Of a DNA stretch of 64,000 nucleotides, positions 17,109 to 29,973 are shown in pieces. The notes beneath the pieces were generated by a model, which ran no database searches, was not told where the DNA came from, and saw only the letters and a program-made list of their open reading frames with translations. Origin of the DNA: Dyella sp. S184. Lineage in GTDB: Bacteria; Pseudomonadota; Gammaproteobacteria; Xanthomonadales; Rhodanobacteraceae. Positions within the stretch are counted from its first letter, which is position 1, and each line of letters opens with the position of its first letter. The position numbers were made by a program, and so were the translations under genes. The DNA is taken from the NCBI RefSeq assembly GCF_009766065.1, contig NZ_LMUE01000017.1, forward strand, positions 1 to 64,000. The letters run 5' to 3'.

Positions 17109-17498
17109 ATGACTCAGCAGATCAACAACCAGATTTTCGCTTTCACCAAGCAGTTCACCGACAGCGCGTTCAAGGCGCAGGCGCTGGCCCTGAAGGGTCT
17201 GGAGACGGTCGCCGAGCTGCAGCTCAAGGCGCTCGAGCAGCAGTCCAAGGTTTCGGCCGAGTTCGTTGCCGAGGCGCTGGAAACCCGTGACGTCAATGGT
17301 CTGCGTAGCCTGTGGGAGAAGGGCACCAGCCTGAGCCGCGACAACGCCGAGCGTTCGGTGGCTGTTTCGCAGGAAATCCTCGCGATCACGCAGAAGACCG
17401 CCGAGTCGCTGAATGCTCTGGTGCAGGAACAGCGCCAGGCTGCCAACGAGGCCGTGGCTGCTCCGATCGCCGCTGCCAAGAAGGCTGCTGCCAAGTAA
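17109..17498 (+). CDS. Phasin family protein
   Basis: A 129-residue, nearly all-helical protein with the phasin pattern: FTKQFTDSAFKAQALALKGL, heptad-like hydrophobic spacing across residues 10-110, and an alanine/lysine-rich tail ending AAAKKAAAK. Phasins coat polyhydroxyalkanoate granules; in organisms without PHA genes nearby, as here, related proteins may act as general granule or stress proteins. It has its own promoter and a strong terminator, indicating a highly expressed single gene. The ATG at 17109 has GAGG upstream. Confidence 0.88.
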   Translation: MTQQINNQIFAFTKQFTDSAFKAQALALKGLETVAELQLKALEQQSKVSAEFVAEALETRDVNGLRSLWEKGTSLSRDNAERSVAVSQEILAITQKTAESLNALVQEQRQAANEAVAAPIAAAKKAAAK

Positions 17499-17532
17499 TA
17501 CCGCTGCATCGTCGCGGTTTGCCGCGACTATC

Positions 17533-17563
17533 AAGGGCCGGACTTCATGTCCGGCCCTTTTTT
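17533..17563 (+). terminator. Rho-independent terminator of the phasin gene
   Basis: AAGGGCCGGAC / GTCCGGCCCTT stem with loop TTCAT followed by a T run. It separates the phasin from the ATP synthase operon. Confidence 0.92.
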
Positions 17564-17633
17564 ATGCACCTGAAAACATGCCGCAGAAGGCCTGAATCTG
17601 CGTTCCCGGAACAGATGTCGCAGGCGGCGCGGC

Positions 17634-17663
17634 TTGTCGATGCGCGAAGGGCACTGCTATACT
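17634..17663 (+). promoter_or_regulatory. Promoter of the atp operon
   Basis: TTGTCG (17634-17639) and TATACT (17658-17663) with an 18-bp spacer lie 68 bp upstream of atpI. No other good promoter is seen before atpB, so this probably drives the nine-gene operon. Confidence 0.65.
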
Positions 17664-17731
17664 TTTACGGATTGGATCGTGGCCCGTAGCTGTATCGGTG
17701 CCGCCTGGTGTAAACCGCGCGGGGACGTTAC

Positions 17732-18097
17732 GTGCTCAACAGTCTAGCCTCTGGTCGACGTCTCGCCTTGCGTATCATGCTGCTGCAGCTCGCTGTGGCG
17801 CTGTTGGCCGGCCTCGTTTTCCTGATGCTGGGGCGTCGTGAAGCGATATCGGCCGCTGCGGGTGCGGCGATCGTGGCGCTGGGTACCGCGCTGATGTCGG
17901 CACGCTTCTTCAGTGGTTTGGGTGGAGCGGGTCTGGCGCTGAGTCGTTTGCTGACGGGTATGCTCCTGAAATGGATCGTGATCGTCGGGGGGCTGATCAT
18001 GATCCTGGTTCAATACAAGTTGCCGCCGCTGGCCGCCATCACGGGGTTGGTGGCTGCCTACGCGGTTTATCTGCTGGCGTTCAGATTCAAGGGTTGA
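17732..18097 (+). CDS. atpI: ATP synthase assembly protein I
   Basis: A 121-residue membrane protein with four hydrophobic segments, matching the AtpI family. AtpI is not a structural subunit; it assists assembly of the c-ring and possibly Mg2+ handling. It starts at GTG 17732 with GGGGA upstream, first gene of the operon and only 3 bp from atpB. Sequence conservation in this family is low, so the call rests on length, hydropathy and position immediately before atpB. Confidence 0.88.
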   Translation: MLNSLASGRRLALRIMLLQLAVALLAGLVFLMLGRREAISAAAGAAIVALGTALMSARFFSGLGGAGLALSRLLTGMLLKWIVIVGGLIMILVQYKLPPLAAITGLVAAYAVYLLAFRFKG

Positions 18098-19262
<1,165 letters not shown>

Positions 19263-19268
19263 GTTGCT

Positions 19269-19321
19269 GGCGGCGCCGTGGCGCCGCCGTCCGTCTGGCA
19301 CGGGCATCAATAGTGCCCGTG
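19269..19321 (+). promoter_or_regulatory. Tandem stem-loops in the atpE-atpF spacer
   Basis: The first hairpin is GGCGGCG / CGCCGCC around 19269-19288; the second is CACGGGCA (19299-19306) / TGCCCGTG (19314-19321). Neither is followed by a proper T tract. Stem-loops after atpE could stabilise the atpE message, whose product is needed in about ten copies, or attenuate downstream transcription. The role is inferred. Confidence 0.55.
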
Positions 19322-19355
19322 TCTGTTTCATCCCGTATCTACAGGTAACGCAGCG

Positions 19356-19826
19356 ATGGATTTCAACGCGACCTTGATTGGCGAAATGATTTCGTTCGCC
19401 ATCTTGATCTGGTTCTGTGTCCACTTCATCTGGCCGCATATCAACAAGGCCATCGAAGATCGACAGATCAAGATCGCCGAAGGCCTCAATGCGGCCGAGC
19501 GCGCGCATGCCGAATTGAAGAGTGCCGACGTGAAGGTGGCTGCCGAGATCAAGGTGGCCCGTCAGCAGGCCTCCGAGATCATCGACAAGGCCCAGCAGCA
19601 GGCCAATCAGATCATCGACAAGGCCCGTGGCGAAGCCATCACCGAGATCAACCGGCTGAAGGCGAGCGCACAGGACGACATCGCGTCGATGGCCCAGCGT
19701 GCGCGTGACCAGCTGCGCGACCAGGTTGGCGCACTGGCGGTGCAGGGTGCCAGCAAGATCGTGCAGCGCGAGGTCGATGCGTCCACGCACAAGGCCTTGC
19801 TCGACCAGCTTGCGGCCGAGATCTGA
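19356..19826 (+). CDS. atpF: F0F1 ATP synthase subunit b
   Basis: A 156-residue protein with an N-terminal membrane anchor (residues about 5-27, [16 protein letters not shown]) followed by a long charged coiled coil that forms the peripheral stalk. Two near-identical 12-residue steps occur around residues 72-92 ([11 protein letters not shown] and [11 protein letters not shown]), consistent with the right-handed hendecad pattern of b-subunits. It lies 3 bp before atpH. Confidence 0.96.
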   Translation: MDFNATLIGEMISFAILIWFCVHFIWPHINKAIEDRQIKIAEGLNAAERAHAELKSADVKVAAEIKVARQQASEIIDKAQQQANQIIDKARGEAITEINRLKASAQDDIASMAQRARDQLRDQVGALAVQGASKIVQREVDASTHKALLDQLAAEI

Positions 19827-19829
19827 TCG

Positions 19830-20360
19830 ATGGCACAGGCAATCACCCTCGCTCGCCCGTACGCACGCGCTGCCTTTGAAGTGGCGCACGCCGCCGGTTC
19901 GCTGGCTGCGTGGTCGCAGGCGTTGGCCTTCGCCGCTGCGGTGGCGAAGGATTCGCGCGTGGCCGGCCTCGGCAACGATCCGCGGGTGCTGCCGGCCCAG
20001 CTGGTGGCGTTGCATCTGCCGACCGGTATGGCCGCCGATGCGCCGTTCGCGCAGTTCCTCACCGAGATGGCCGAGCAGCGCCGCATGGCGCTGTTGCCGG
20101 AAGTGGCCGAACTGTACGAGGCGTTCAAGCGTGAGTCCGAGTCGCAGCTGCTGGTCAAGGTGACCAGCGCGATGGCGCTGGACGCGGCGCAGGCCGAACA
20201 GCTCAAGGTATCGCTGAAGCGTCGCTTCAAGCGCGAGATCGAACTGGAAACCCGGGTCGATGCCTCGCTGCTGGCCGGCGTGGTGATCGATACCGGCGAG
20301 CAGGTGATCGACGGCTCCGCCCGCGGACGTCTTGAGCAGCTGGCCAGCGCTCTGAGTTGA
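19830..20360 (+). CDS. atpH: F0F1 ATP synthase subunit delta
   Basis: A 176-residue OSCP/delta protein that links the b-stalk to the top of the alpha3beta3 head. It starts AQAITLARPYARAAFEVA and the C-terminal part contains the conserved VDASLLAGVVIDTGEQVIDGS. Length and order are standard. It is followed by a 90-bp spacer containing a paired-hairpin element before atpA. Confidence 0.95.
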   Translation: MAQAITLARPYARAAFEVAHAAGSLAAWSQALAFAAAVAKDSRVAGLGNDPRVLPAQLVALHLPTGMAADAPFAQFLTEMAEQRRMALLPEVAELYEAFKRESESQLLVKVTSAMALDAAQAEQLKVSLKRRFKREIELETRVDASLLAGVVIDTGEQVIDGSARGRLEQLASALS

Positions 20361-20365
20361 TTTAA

Positions 20366-20411
20366 CGCGAAGTCCATTTCGCGAAGAGCAAAACCGGCCG
20401 TCCGTGGCCGG
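20366..20411 (+). repeat. Paired RTCCRT-loop hairpin element, copy 1 (atpH-atpA spacer)
   Basis: Two 18-nt hairpins lie in tandem. CGCGAA-GTCCAT-TTCGCG spans 20366-20383 and CCGGCC-GTCCGT-GGCCGG spans 20394-20411. Both have a perfect 6-bp stem and a 6-nt loop of the form RTCCRT, separated by the linker AAGAGCAAAA. Copy 2 in the atpG-atpD spacer has the same architecture with different stems. Confidence 0.75.
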
Positions 20412-20450
20412 ACTCGGTGAAAGAGCTTCGTTTCTAACATTTCGAGATAA

Positions 20451-22007
<1,557 letters not shown>

Positions 22008-22013
22008 GAGAGC

Positions 22014-22114
22014 AGGGAATAGAGAATCGGGAATAGGGAATCGGAAGAGCATCAGCGCAGCGCGCTCCGCTTTGAACCATTCCCGATTCCCACGAAGTGA
22101 GCACAGCGAGCGAG
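22014..22114 (+). repeat. GGGAAT-rich inverted-repeat element, copy 1 (atpA-atpG spacer)
   Basis: The left half is an array of GGGAAT/GAGAAT hexamers joined by AG or CG (22014-22043). The right arm CCATTCCCGATTCCCA (22078-22092) is their inverted complement. The tail GAGCACAGCGAGCGAG runs to the atpG start. A second copy with matching halves, middle and tail lies in the atpD-atpC spacer, so this is a dispersed intergenic repeat. Confidence 0.8.
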
Positions 22115-22120
22115 TAAAGC

Positions 22121-23038
22121 ATGGCCAGCGGACGCGAAATCAAAACCAAGATCAAGAGCACGCAGAACATGCGCAAGGTCACGCGCGCGCTCGAAATGGT
22201 CTCTGCGGCAAAGATTCGTCGCGCGCAGGACATGATGAAGGCCTCGCGTCCGTATGCCCGCTCGATGCGCAAGGTGATCGCGCACGTGGCCCAGGCCAGC
22301 ACCGATTTCAGCCATCCGTTCCTGACCCAGCGCGAGAAAGTGGCGCGGGTCGGTTACATCGTGGTGTCGACCGATCGCGGTCTGTGCGGCGGTCTCAATT
22401 CCAATCTGTTCCGTCGCCTGTTGCCGGCGATCGCCGAGTGGCAGCAGCAGGGCGTGCAGGTGGACGTGGTGGCGATCGGCCAGAAGGCGATCTCGTTCTT
22501 CCGTCGGCTGAAGGGCATCAACCTGATCGGCAGTGTCAGCCATCTCGGCGAGAAGCCCAAGCTTGAACAGCTGGTCGGCGTGATCAAGGTGATGATGGAC
22601 GCCTATACGTCCAACGGCCTGGATCGCGTGTTCCTCGCCTACAACGACTTCGTCAACACCATGACGCAGAAGCCGACCATCGACGCGCTGCTGCCGTTGC
22701 CGCTGGTGGCGGCGGAAATGGAAGCGCACCAGGCGGCCGGCGAGTCGGCCTATGCCGGCGTCAAGCTGGAAGCGAGCCACGACTGGGACTACATCTACGA
22801 GCCCGATGCGCAGACCGTGCTGGAGCATGTGCTGGGTCGTTACATCGAGTCGGTGGTGTACCAGGCGTCGCTGGAGAATCTGGCCAGCGAGCATGCCGCG
22901 CGGATGGTGGCAATGAAGAGCGCGTCGGACAACGCGAACAAGGTGATCGGTGAGTTGACGCTGATCTACAACAAGGCGCGTCAGGCGGCGATCACCCAGG
23001 AAATTTCCGAAATCGTCGGCGGCGCAGCGGCTGTATAA
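22121..23038 (+). CDS. atpG: F0F1 ATP synthase subunit gamma
   Basis: A 305-residue rotor shaft protein. It begins [21 protein letters not shown], contains the [11 protein letters not shown] segment, and ends with the conserved helix [19 protein letters not shown]. These N- and C-terminal helices form the coiled coil that turns inside alpha3beta3. Its length is slightly above the E. coli protein because of loops in the middle domain. The ribosome-binding region lies in the tail of an intergenic repeat element. Confidence 0.96.
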   Translation: MASGREIKTKIKSTQNMRKVTRALEMVSAAKIRRAQDMMKASRPYARSMRKVIAHVAQASTDFSHPFLTQREKVARVGYIVVSTDRGLCGGLNSNLFRRLLPAIAEWQQQGVQVDVVAIGQKAISFFRRLKGINLIGSVSHLGEKPKLEQLVGVIKVMMDAYTSNGLDRVFLAYNDFVNTMTQKPTIDALLPLPLVAAEMEAHQAAGESAYAGVKLEASHDWDYIYEPDAQTVLEHVLGRYIESVVYQASLENLASEHAARMVAMKSASDNANKVIGELTLIYNKARQAAITQEISEIVGGAAAV

Positions 23039-23040
23039 GT

Positions 23041-23092
23041 GCGATCGTCCGTGATCGCAGAGCAAGATCAAAAAGCGGCCATCCGTGGCCGC
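23041..23092 (+). repeat. Paired RTCCRT-loop hairpin element, copy 2 (atpG-atpD spacer)
   Basis: GCGATC-GTCCGT-GATCGC (23041-23058) and GCGGCC-ATCCGT-GGCCGC (23075-23092) are two perfect 6-bp hairpins with 6-nt RTCCRT loops. The linker begins AGAGCAA and ends AAAA, as in copy 1. Stems differ between copies while loop and linker are kept. Confidence 0.75.
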
Positions 23093-23104
23093 ATTCTTAA
23101 ATAA

Positions 23105-24574
<1,470 letters not shown>

Positions 24575-24582
24575 TTCTTTAG

Positions 24583-24692
24583 CCGGGAATCGGGAATGGA
24601 GAATAGGGAATCGTAGAGCCGCACCGCCGCGCTTTTGACCACTCCCGATTCCCAACTCCCGATTCCCGTTCGACCGAGCAAAGCGAGAGAGA
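24583..24692 (+). repeat. GGGAAT-rich inverted-repeat element, copy 2 (atpD-atpC spacer)
   Basis: The left array CGGGAATCGGGAATGG continues to 24613. The right arm holds two units of ACTCCCGATTCCC between 24640 and 24668. The middle AGAGCCGCACCGCCGCGCT and the tail GAGCAAAGCGAGAGAG correspond to copy 1. The tail supplies the purine-rich ribosome site of atpC, so the element is part of the atpC leader. Confidence 0.8.
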
Positions 24693-24695
24693 ATC

Positions 24696-25121
24696 ATGAC
24701 CCAAACCATACGCGTCGACATCGTCAGTGCCGAAGCCGAGATCTATCACGGCGACGCCGTGATGGTGGTCGCCACCGGTGAACTGGGCGAGCTGGGCATC
24801 ACGCCCCGTCACGCCCCGCTGATCACCCGCCTGAAGCCCGGCCACGTCGACGTGGTGCTGGCCGGTGGTGAGCGTCAGCAGTTCTGGGTGTCCGGCGGCA
24901 TCCTGGAAGTGCAGCCGCAGGTGATCACCGTGTTGGCCGACACCGCTGCCCGCGCGTCCGATCTGGACGAGGCGTCCGCGCAGCGCGCCAAGAAGGAAGC
25001 CGAAGACGCACTGGCCAATCGCACCGACGCGGTGGACATTGCCGAGGCCCAGGCCAAGCTGGTCCAGGCGATGACCCAGCTGCAGGCGCTGGAGCGTCTG
25101 CGCAAGAGCCTCAAGCACTGA
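24696..25121 (+). CDS. atpC: F0F1 ATP synthase subunit epsilon
   Basis: A 141-residue protein with the N-terminal beta-sandwich ([39 protein letters not shown]) and a C-terminal two-helix domain of alternating alanine and charged residues. Epsilon couples the gamma shaft to the c-ring and can inhibit ATP hydrolysis in the extended form. Last gene of the operon, followed by a strong terminator. Confidence 0.95.
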   Translation: MTQTIRVDIVSAEAEIYHGDAVMVVATGELGELGITPRHAPLITRLKPGHVDVVLAGGERQQFWVSGGILEVQPQVITVLADTAARASDLDEASAQRAKKEAEDALANRTDAVDIAEAQAKLVQAMTQLQALERLRKSLKH

Positions 25122-25146
25122 GGGGCATCGCGGTTCGCATCGAGAC

Positions 25147-25173
25147 AAAACGCCGGCCTTGTGCCGGCGTTTT
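25147..25173 (+). terminator. Terminator of the atp operon
   Basis: AAAACGCCGGC (25147-25157) / GCCGGCGTTTT (25163-25173), perfect 11-bp stem with loop CTTGT and a T tail. Confidence 0.93.
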
Positions 25174-25266
25174 GCTATCCAGGCAAGGCATCGTGCGTCA
25201 GCCTTCCACACCGCGCGAACATTCCTACGCCTAGAATCGACGGACTCGCACCGTGGATCGCTCCCC

Positions 25267-26346
25267 ATGAAGCCTCATCATCGCCGCCATCTTGGCTGGC
25301 TGCTGGTCGTCATCCTGCTGCTGATCGCACGCGCGCTGTTGCCCTACGCGGTGAAGCACTATCTCAATGCCCGCATGGACCGGATGGGGGACTACCACGG
25401 CCAGATCGCGGACATCAGCCTGCACCTGTGGCGTGGTGGCTACACCATCAACGGACTGCGCATCGTCAAGACGACCGGCAAGCTGCCGGCGCCCTTGCTG
25501 GATACCCCGCGTGCCGATATCGAACTGAGCTGGTTCGCGCTGAGCCATGGCGTGTTTCGCGGCAAGGTGAATTTCAGCACGCCCACGGTCAACTTTGTCG
25601 AGGGCCATGGCGAAGGGGACAGCCAGACCGGCAAGGGCGTGGACTGGCGCGCCGAGCTCAGACTGCTGGCGCCGATGCGGCTGGACGAGGTCAACGTAAG
25701 CAACGGTACGGTCACCTTCCAGAGCTTTGTGTCGAACCCGCGCGTCGATTTGAAAATGACCGATGTCAACGGCACCGTCACCAATCTAACCAATATCCAG
25801 CGGCGCAGCGGCAATCGGGTGGCGACCCTGCATGCCACCGCGAAGATTCTCGTCGATGCGCCGTTCGAGACCGATGCCAGCTTCGATCCGCTGAGTCACT
25901 TCGGCGATTTCTCCTACCAGCTGCGGGTCACCGGCATCCAACTGACCCGGGCCAACGCCCTCGCGCAAGCGTATGCAGGGCTGGATTTCGCCGGTGGCAC
26001 CGGCACCTTCTCGATGGAGCTAGAGGCCAGGAACGGCCAGCTGGACGGCTACGCCAAACCGATTTTCCATGACCTGAAGCTCTTCAGCTGGAAGCAGGAT
26101 GTGGTGCAGGACAAGAAGGGACCGATCAAGCTGGCCTATGAGGCGCTGGCCCAGGGTGTGGTCACCTTGTTCGAGAACCATGCGAACGATCAGTTCGCCA
26201 CCCGCGTGCCGATCAGCGGGCGTATCGATGACAAGCAGCTGGATACGTCCCAGGCGATCATCGGAGTGCTTCGCAATGCCTTCATCAAGGCCTATACGCC
26301 GCAGCTGCAGAAACTGAAGCCCGCCGCCGAAGCCACCACGCAATGA
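25267..26346 (+). CDS. DUF748 domain protein (AsmA-like envelope protein)
   Basis: A 359-residue protein with a basic N-terminus and a single membrane helix at about residues 9-25 (LGWLLVVILLLIARALLP), the rest periplasmic. The long repeating beta-strand pattern (ADIELSWFALSHGVFRGKVNF, NVSNGTVTFQSF) is that of DUF748/AsmA-like proteins. These are thought to form beta-grooves that conduct or sort lipids between membranes. The ATG at 25267 was selected because it starts the basic-hydrophobic signal anchor. Single gene between the atp operon terminator and glmU. Confidence 0.8.
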   Translation: MKPHHRRHLGWLLVVILLLIARALLPYAVKHYLNARMDRMGDYHGQIADISLHLWRGGYTINGLRIVKTTGKLPAPLLDTPRADIELSWFALSHGVFRGKVNFSTPTVNFVEGHGEGDSQTGKGVDWRAELRLLAPMRLDEVNVSNGTVTFQSFVSNPRVDLKMTDVNGTVTNLTNIQRRSGNRVATLHATAKILVDAPFETDASFDPLSHFGDFSYQLRVTGIQLTRANALAQAYAGLDFAGGTGTFSMELEARNGQLDGYAKPIFHDLKLFSWKQDVVQDKKGPIKLAYEALAQGVVTLFENHANDQFATRVPISGRIDDKQLDTSQAIIGVLRNAFIKAYTPQLQKLKPAAEATTQ

Positions 26347-26410
26347 AACGCGGTCTGCAGGGACTGGTTGTATCCTGCGCGATCATTGATCCCTGATGCG
26401 TGGTACCGAA

Positions 26411-27784
26411 ATGGAAAGCCCAGCCTTGCACGTGATTGTCCTTGCCGCTGGCGCCGGGACGCGGATGAAATCGAACCGGGCCAAGGTGCTCATGCCACTG
26501 GCGGGCAGGCCCTTGCTGGCTCATGTGATCGTTGCGGCGCGTGCACTGCAGCCAGCGGCGATCCACATTGTCTACGGCCATTGCGGCGAGCAGGTCCAGG
26601 CGGCGTTCGCCGATCAGCCCGACCTGCGCTGGGTGCTGCAGGCCGAACGGCTGGGCACTGGCCATGCGGTGGAACAGGCACTCGCCGGCATACCCAACGG
26701 CGCGCAGGTGCTGGTGCTTTATGGCGACGTACCGTTGACCCGGGTGGCGACGCTGCAGCAGCTGGTGGAGGCGGAAGGCGGCTTCAGCCTGCTCACGACC
26801 CGACTCGCCGATCCGCATGGCTACGGCCGGGTGTTGTGCGACGGCAATGCCAAGGTACGCGCCGTGGTCGAGGAGAAGGATGCCGACCCCGCCCAGCGTG
26901 CAGTCAACTTGGTCAACACTGGCATCCTTGTCGCCGATGCAAAGGCACTGCGCGGCTGGATCAAGCGGCTCGATCGCAACAACGCCCAGGGCGAGTATTA
27001 CCTTACCGACATCTTTCGCATGGCGGCCGAGGAAGCCCGCGCCGCGCTCAGTGTCGAATGCGCCGATCCGGTGGAGGCCGCCGGTGCCAACAATGCGCTG
27101 CAGCTGACCGAGCTGGAAGCGGCCTATCGCCAGCGCGCTGCGCATGCGCTGCTATCCGCGGGCATTCGACTGGCCGATCCGGTGCGCATCGATGTCCGTG
27201 GCACGGTGAAGGCCGGTCACGATGTCGAGATCGACATCGACGTCATCCTCGAAGGCAAGGTGATCCTCGGTGACGATGTGCGCATCGGCGCCTTCACCCG
27301 GCTGAAGGACGTGCAGCTGGCAGCCGGCACCGTGGTGCAGTCGCATTGCGATCTGGAGGGCGTGATCACGCATGGTCCGTGCACGATCGGCCCGTTCGCG
27401 CGGTTGCGCCAGGGCACCGAACTGGATGCGGGCGTGCACGTCGGCAATTTCGTCGAGACCAAGAAAACCCGCATCGGCGAAGGCAGCAAGGCGAACCACC
27501 TCAGCTATCTCGGCGACACCGAGATCGGCCGCGACGTGAACGTCGGCGCCGGCACCATCACCTGCAACTACGACGGTGTGAACAAGCACCTGACTCGCAT
27601 CGGCGATGGCGTCTTCATCGGCTCCAACAGCGCGCTGGTGGCGCCGGTGGCGATTGGTGCACAGGCCACGATTGGCGCCGGCTCGGTGATCACGCATGAT
27701 GCGCCAGCGGGCGAATTGACCGTGGCGCGCGGTCGACAGCAGAGCTATCCAGGCTGGAAGCGGCCGGTCAAGAAAACGGATTGA
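26411..27784 (+). CDS. glmU: Bifunctional N-acetylglucosamine-1-phosphate uridyltransferase / glucosamine-1-phosphate acetyltransferase
   Basis: A 457-residue enzyme making UDP-GlcNAc for peptidoglycan and LPS. The uridyltransferase domain (about 1-230) has LAAGAGTRM (11-19) and catalytic K25. The C-terminal left-handed beta-helix (about 250-457) has the hexapeptide pattern and the conserved stretch [17 protein letters not shown] with [13 protein letters not shown]. Start at 26411 gives the expected length; an ATG five codons upstream (26396) is an alternative. No glmS lies adjacent. Confidence 0.96.
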   Translation: MESPALHVIVLAAGAGTRMKSNRAKVLMPLAGRPLLAHVIVAARALQPAAIHIVYGHCGEQVQAAFADQPDLRWVLQAERLGTGHAVEQALAGIPNGAQVLVLYGDVPLTRVATLQQLVEAEGGFSLLTTRLADPHGYGRVLCDGNAKVRAVVEEKDADPAQRAVNLVNTGILVADAKALRGWIKRLDRNNAQGEYYLTDIFRMAAEEARAALSVECADPVEAAGANNALQLTELEAAYRQRAAHALLSAGIRLADPVRIDVRGTVKAGHDVEIDIDVILEGKVILGDDVRIGAFTRLKDVQLAAGTVVQSHCDLEGVITHGPCTIGPFARLRQGTELDAGVHVGNFVETKKTRIGEGSKANHLSYLGDTEIGRDVNVGAGTITCNYDGVNKHLTRIGDGVFIGSNSALVAPVAIGAQATIGAGSVITHDAPAGELTVARGRQQSYPGWKRPVKKTD

Positions 27785-27851
27785 CAAGCTTCGGCGTCGC
27801 TCCATTTCCTTTTAGCGGCGTTGCCAACACAACCAAGCAAAGGAGTGTTTC

Positions 27852-28433
27852 ATGCGTCTTCGGGTATGGATCGAAAGCACGCTCATCGTGCTTGCATTGC
27901 AGGGTTGCGCTGGAACGGACACCGTAGTCAATCAGACTCAGCAGAAATCCCTGCAATCCCTGCAGCTGTTCAATGCGGACTCGAGTCCGCGATTCAGTTT
28001 CTATCTGGCCTGTACCAGCGAGGATGCCAGTTGCGTGACGGCCGAGAATGCCTTCTCCACCTGGTCGCGAAGCCGGGGCATCGCCATGCGACCGATCGAG
28101 CCTGGCGACGCCTTGTTCACTGGCGGCATTCCATCGTCCGGGCGACATGATGCTTTGCCTTACCGCGTGGCGATCCGGCTCGCACCGCTGATCGTGCCCA
28201 GTTACGACGGAAGCGGCGGTGTTGGCGGGGACATGCGCGGTGGCTACCAGCCTCCGAAAGTCGGCTACACCGGGACGATCTATGTGTTCGATTCAGCAAC
28301 CGGCAAGCTCCTGCTCAACACGAGCGTCCACGAGCAACGTGATGCCAGCTACAAAGGCGACGCGAGTGAATACGTCCGTTCCGAGATGAATACCCTGATC
28401 GGCAACCTGGATCCTGCCTATTCGCGCAATTGA
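27852..28433 (+). CDS. Putative lipoprotein of unknown function
   Basis: A 193-residue protein with a short signal sequence and lipobox LALQGC, the lipidated cysteine being C19. After it come polar, beta-rich segments, a glycine-rich patch (YDGSGGVGGDMRGGY) around residues 118-131 and the segment YTGTIYVFDSATGKLLLNTS. An internal cysteine pair (C54, C61) may form a disulfide. AAGGAG precedes the ATG. I do not recognise the family; position after glmU gives no functional clue. Confidence 0.75.
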   Translation: MRLRVWIESTLIVLALQGCAGTDTVVNQTQQKSLQSLQLFNADSSPRFSFYLACTSEDASCVTAENAFSTWSRSRGIAMRPIEPGDALFTGGIPSSGRHDALPYRVAIRLAPLIVPSYDGSGGVGGDMRGGYQPPKVGYTGTIYVFDSATGKLLLNTSVHEQRDASYKGDASEYVRSEMNTLIGNLDPAYSRN

Positions 28434-28518
28434 AGCGATGGCGGAACAAGCATAGGTTGCTCGCCGCCAGAAGATGGGTGCCGTGGTCGCTTGGGCCGGG
28501 ACTGCCTGACTTGGTTAA

Positions 28519-29511
28519 TCAGGCATATCGCCAGCCATCGATCTCCACCAGCAGCTCGCTGCGGCAGATATCGCCGTGCAGTAGCAGTACCGGCACGCTG
28601 GGCAGGCGCTGCCGGAAGAATTCGCGCACGCGCGGCGCATCGGCGGCATGGCGCACGTAGGCCTTCAGCGTGGAGTGGGTGTCGAAGCCGGCGCCCATGT
28701 CGGCACTCGCCAGTAGCGCATCGAGGTTGGTCAGGGTTTCGTTGAGCTGGGCATCCAGATCGTCATGGTGCGCCGAGGCATGCCCCACCACCGCGGCGGT
28801 GCCTGAGATCGCCAGCGCATCCTGGGCCGGCAGCACCATGGCGCGGGCAAAGCTGGGCGGCGTGCGGCCGTACTGGCGCGGGTAGCGCCAGGCGCTGACC
28901 TGGCGCGGATTTTCCACGCGCGTGCCGCCCTGGTCGCAGGCCAACAGGTAAACCTGCAGCCGGTGCGGATCGCCGTGATGGCCGATGGCGGTGGCGGCGG
29001 GGAAGCCTTCGGCGAAGAAGTCGCCCATGCCGGCGGCACGGCCGTCGCAAAAGTGCTTGTAGCGTTCGGCATCGCCTTCACCGCGGTTGATCGCACCGAG
29101 GTAGTTCCACACGCGCAGCACGTGTTGCGCGCCACGTGCGGCGACGAAGCGGTGCAACTGCTCGTAGGCCAGCTGTGCGGTGGCGCTGGGGCCGCCGTGT
29201 TCGACCTCATCCAGCTCGATCGCGGCAAACAGCCAGCCACCACCGGCCGACCAGTGCAGGGCGCCGTCGGTGCCGTGGGTCACGGGTGCATCGACCTGCC
29301 AGATTTCCAGCGGGGCGGGGGCATCAAAACATTCCAGCGCCACCTGCAGGCAACGTGGATCGTCAGCCAACGAGCTGCCTGCGCCAAAGCCGAACAAGGC
29401 CAGCGTGCCCGGTTCCTTCAGCGCCGCGGCGGCATCCGCGATCCGGTAGGAAATGCGTGGCGCATGGCGGTGGAGTGGGCCGGGCAACGGGTCTTCACAT
29501 CCCTGAATCAT
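28519..29511 (-). CDS. xanB2: XanB2-type chorismatase (3-/4-hydroxybenzoate synthase)
   Basis: A 330-residue protein of the FkbO/Hyg5/XanB2 chorismatase family with a RidA-like C-terminal half. XanB2 converts chorismate to 3-hydroxybenzoate, the xanthomonadin precursor, and 4-hydroxybenzoate, which feeds ubiquinone synthesis. Supporting segments are LRVWNYLGAINRGEGDAERYK, where the N-terminal and RidA-like halves meet, and the C-terminal VPVLLLHGDICRSELLVEID. The ATG at 29511 was preferred to a TTG three codons upstream. It is divergent from an acyl carrier protein gene at the head of the polyene cluster, the arrangement seen in xanthomonads. Confidence 0.88.
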   Translation of the reverse strand: MIQGCEDPLPGPLHRHAPRISYRIADAAAALKEPGTLALFGFGAGSSLADDPRCLQVALECFDAPAPLEIWQVDAPVTHGTDGALHWSAGGGWLFAAIELDEVEHGGPSATAQLAYEQLHRFVAARGAQHVLRVWNYLGAINRGEGDAERYKHFCDGRAAGMGDFFAEGFPAATAIGHHGDPHRLQVYLLACDQGGTRVENPRQVSAWRYPRQYGRTPPSFARAMVLPAQDALAISGTAAVVGHASAHHDDLDAQLNETLTNLDALLASADMGAGFDTHSTLKAYVRHAADAPRVREFFRQRLPSVPVLLLHGDICRSELLVEIDGWRYA

Positions 29512-29541
29512 TGCGTACAACCGGGAACGACAAGGGCGCTA

Positions 29542-29550
29542 TGTTACACT
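29542..29550 (+). promoter_or_regulatory. Extended -10 promoter for the polyene operon
   Basis: TGTTACACT (TGn plus TACACT) lies 36 bp before the ACP start in the 74-bp region shared with divergent xanB2. No good -35 is seen, which is tolerated with an extended -10. A strong GGGGGGAGG ribosome site follows at 29568-29576. Confidence 0.5.
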
Positions 29551-29585
29551 CCGCGGCCACTGCCACCGGGGGGAGGCAATGAATT

Positions 29586-29873
29586 TTGAGTACGGAATCG
29601 AGCATGGCAGAGCAGACAGCGGCGCAGCGCGAATTGGCCACGTTGATCGTGGAATGCCTGAATCTCGAGGCGGTCACTCCGGAGCAGATCGAGCCCGATG
29701 CACCGCTGTTTGGCGGCGAACTGGGGCTGGACTCGATCGATGCACTGGAAATCGCGCTGGCCGTCTCAAAGCGCTACGGTTTCCAGTTGCGCTCGGACAA
29801 TCCGGACAACCGGCAGATCTTCACCAGCCTGCGCACGCTGTCCGCGCATGTCGAGCAGCACCGCGTCGGCTGA
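29586..29873 (+). CDS. Acyl carrier protein of the aryl-polyene cluster
   Basis: A 95-residue ACP with the phosphopantetheine site GLDSIDALE, serine S50. It would carry the growing aryl-polyene chain between ketosynthase, reductase and dehydratases. Start choice: the TTG at 29586 lies 9 nt after GGGGGGAGG; an in-frame ATG at 29604 lacks a good site. First gene of a rightward operon (29.6-36.2 kb). The corresponding Xanthomonas gene lies in the same place beside xanB2. Confidence 0.9.
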   Translation: MSTESSMAEQTAAQRELATLIVECLNLEAVTPEQIEPDAPLFGGELGLDSIDALEIALAVSKRYGFQLRSDNPDNRQIFTSLRTLSAHVEQHRVG

Positions 29874-29973
29874 TGCCGGTTCGTGAGCGACACGGTGACG
29901 CCCGTTTCGTCACGCAGTATTCCCCCGTCAGTGGCAGGCTTGCGCAACCGGTGCTGCCATCGCGGAATGCTGC

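Noticed and set aside
19314..19355. Possible terminator ending the operon after atpE
   Set aside because: The stem lacks a T run, and atpF follows at once in the conserved operon order.
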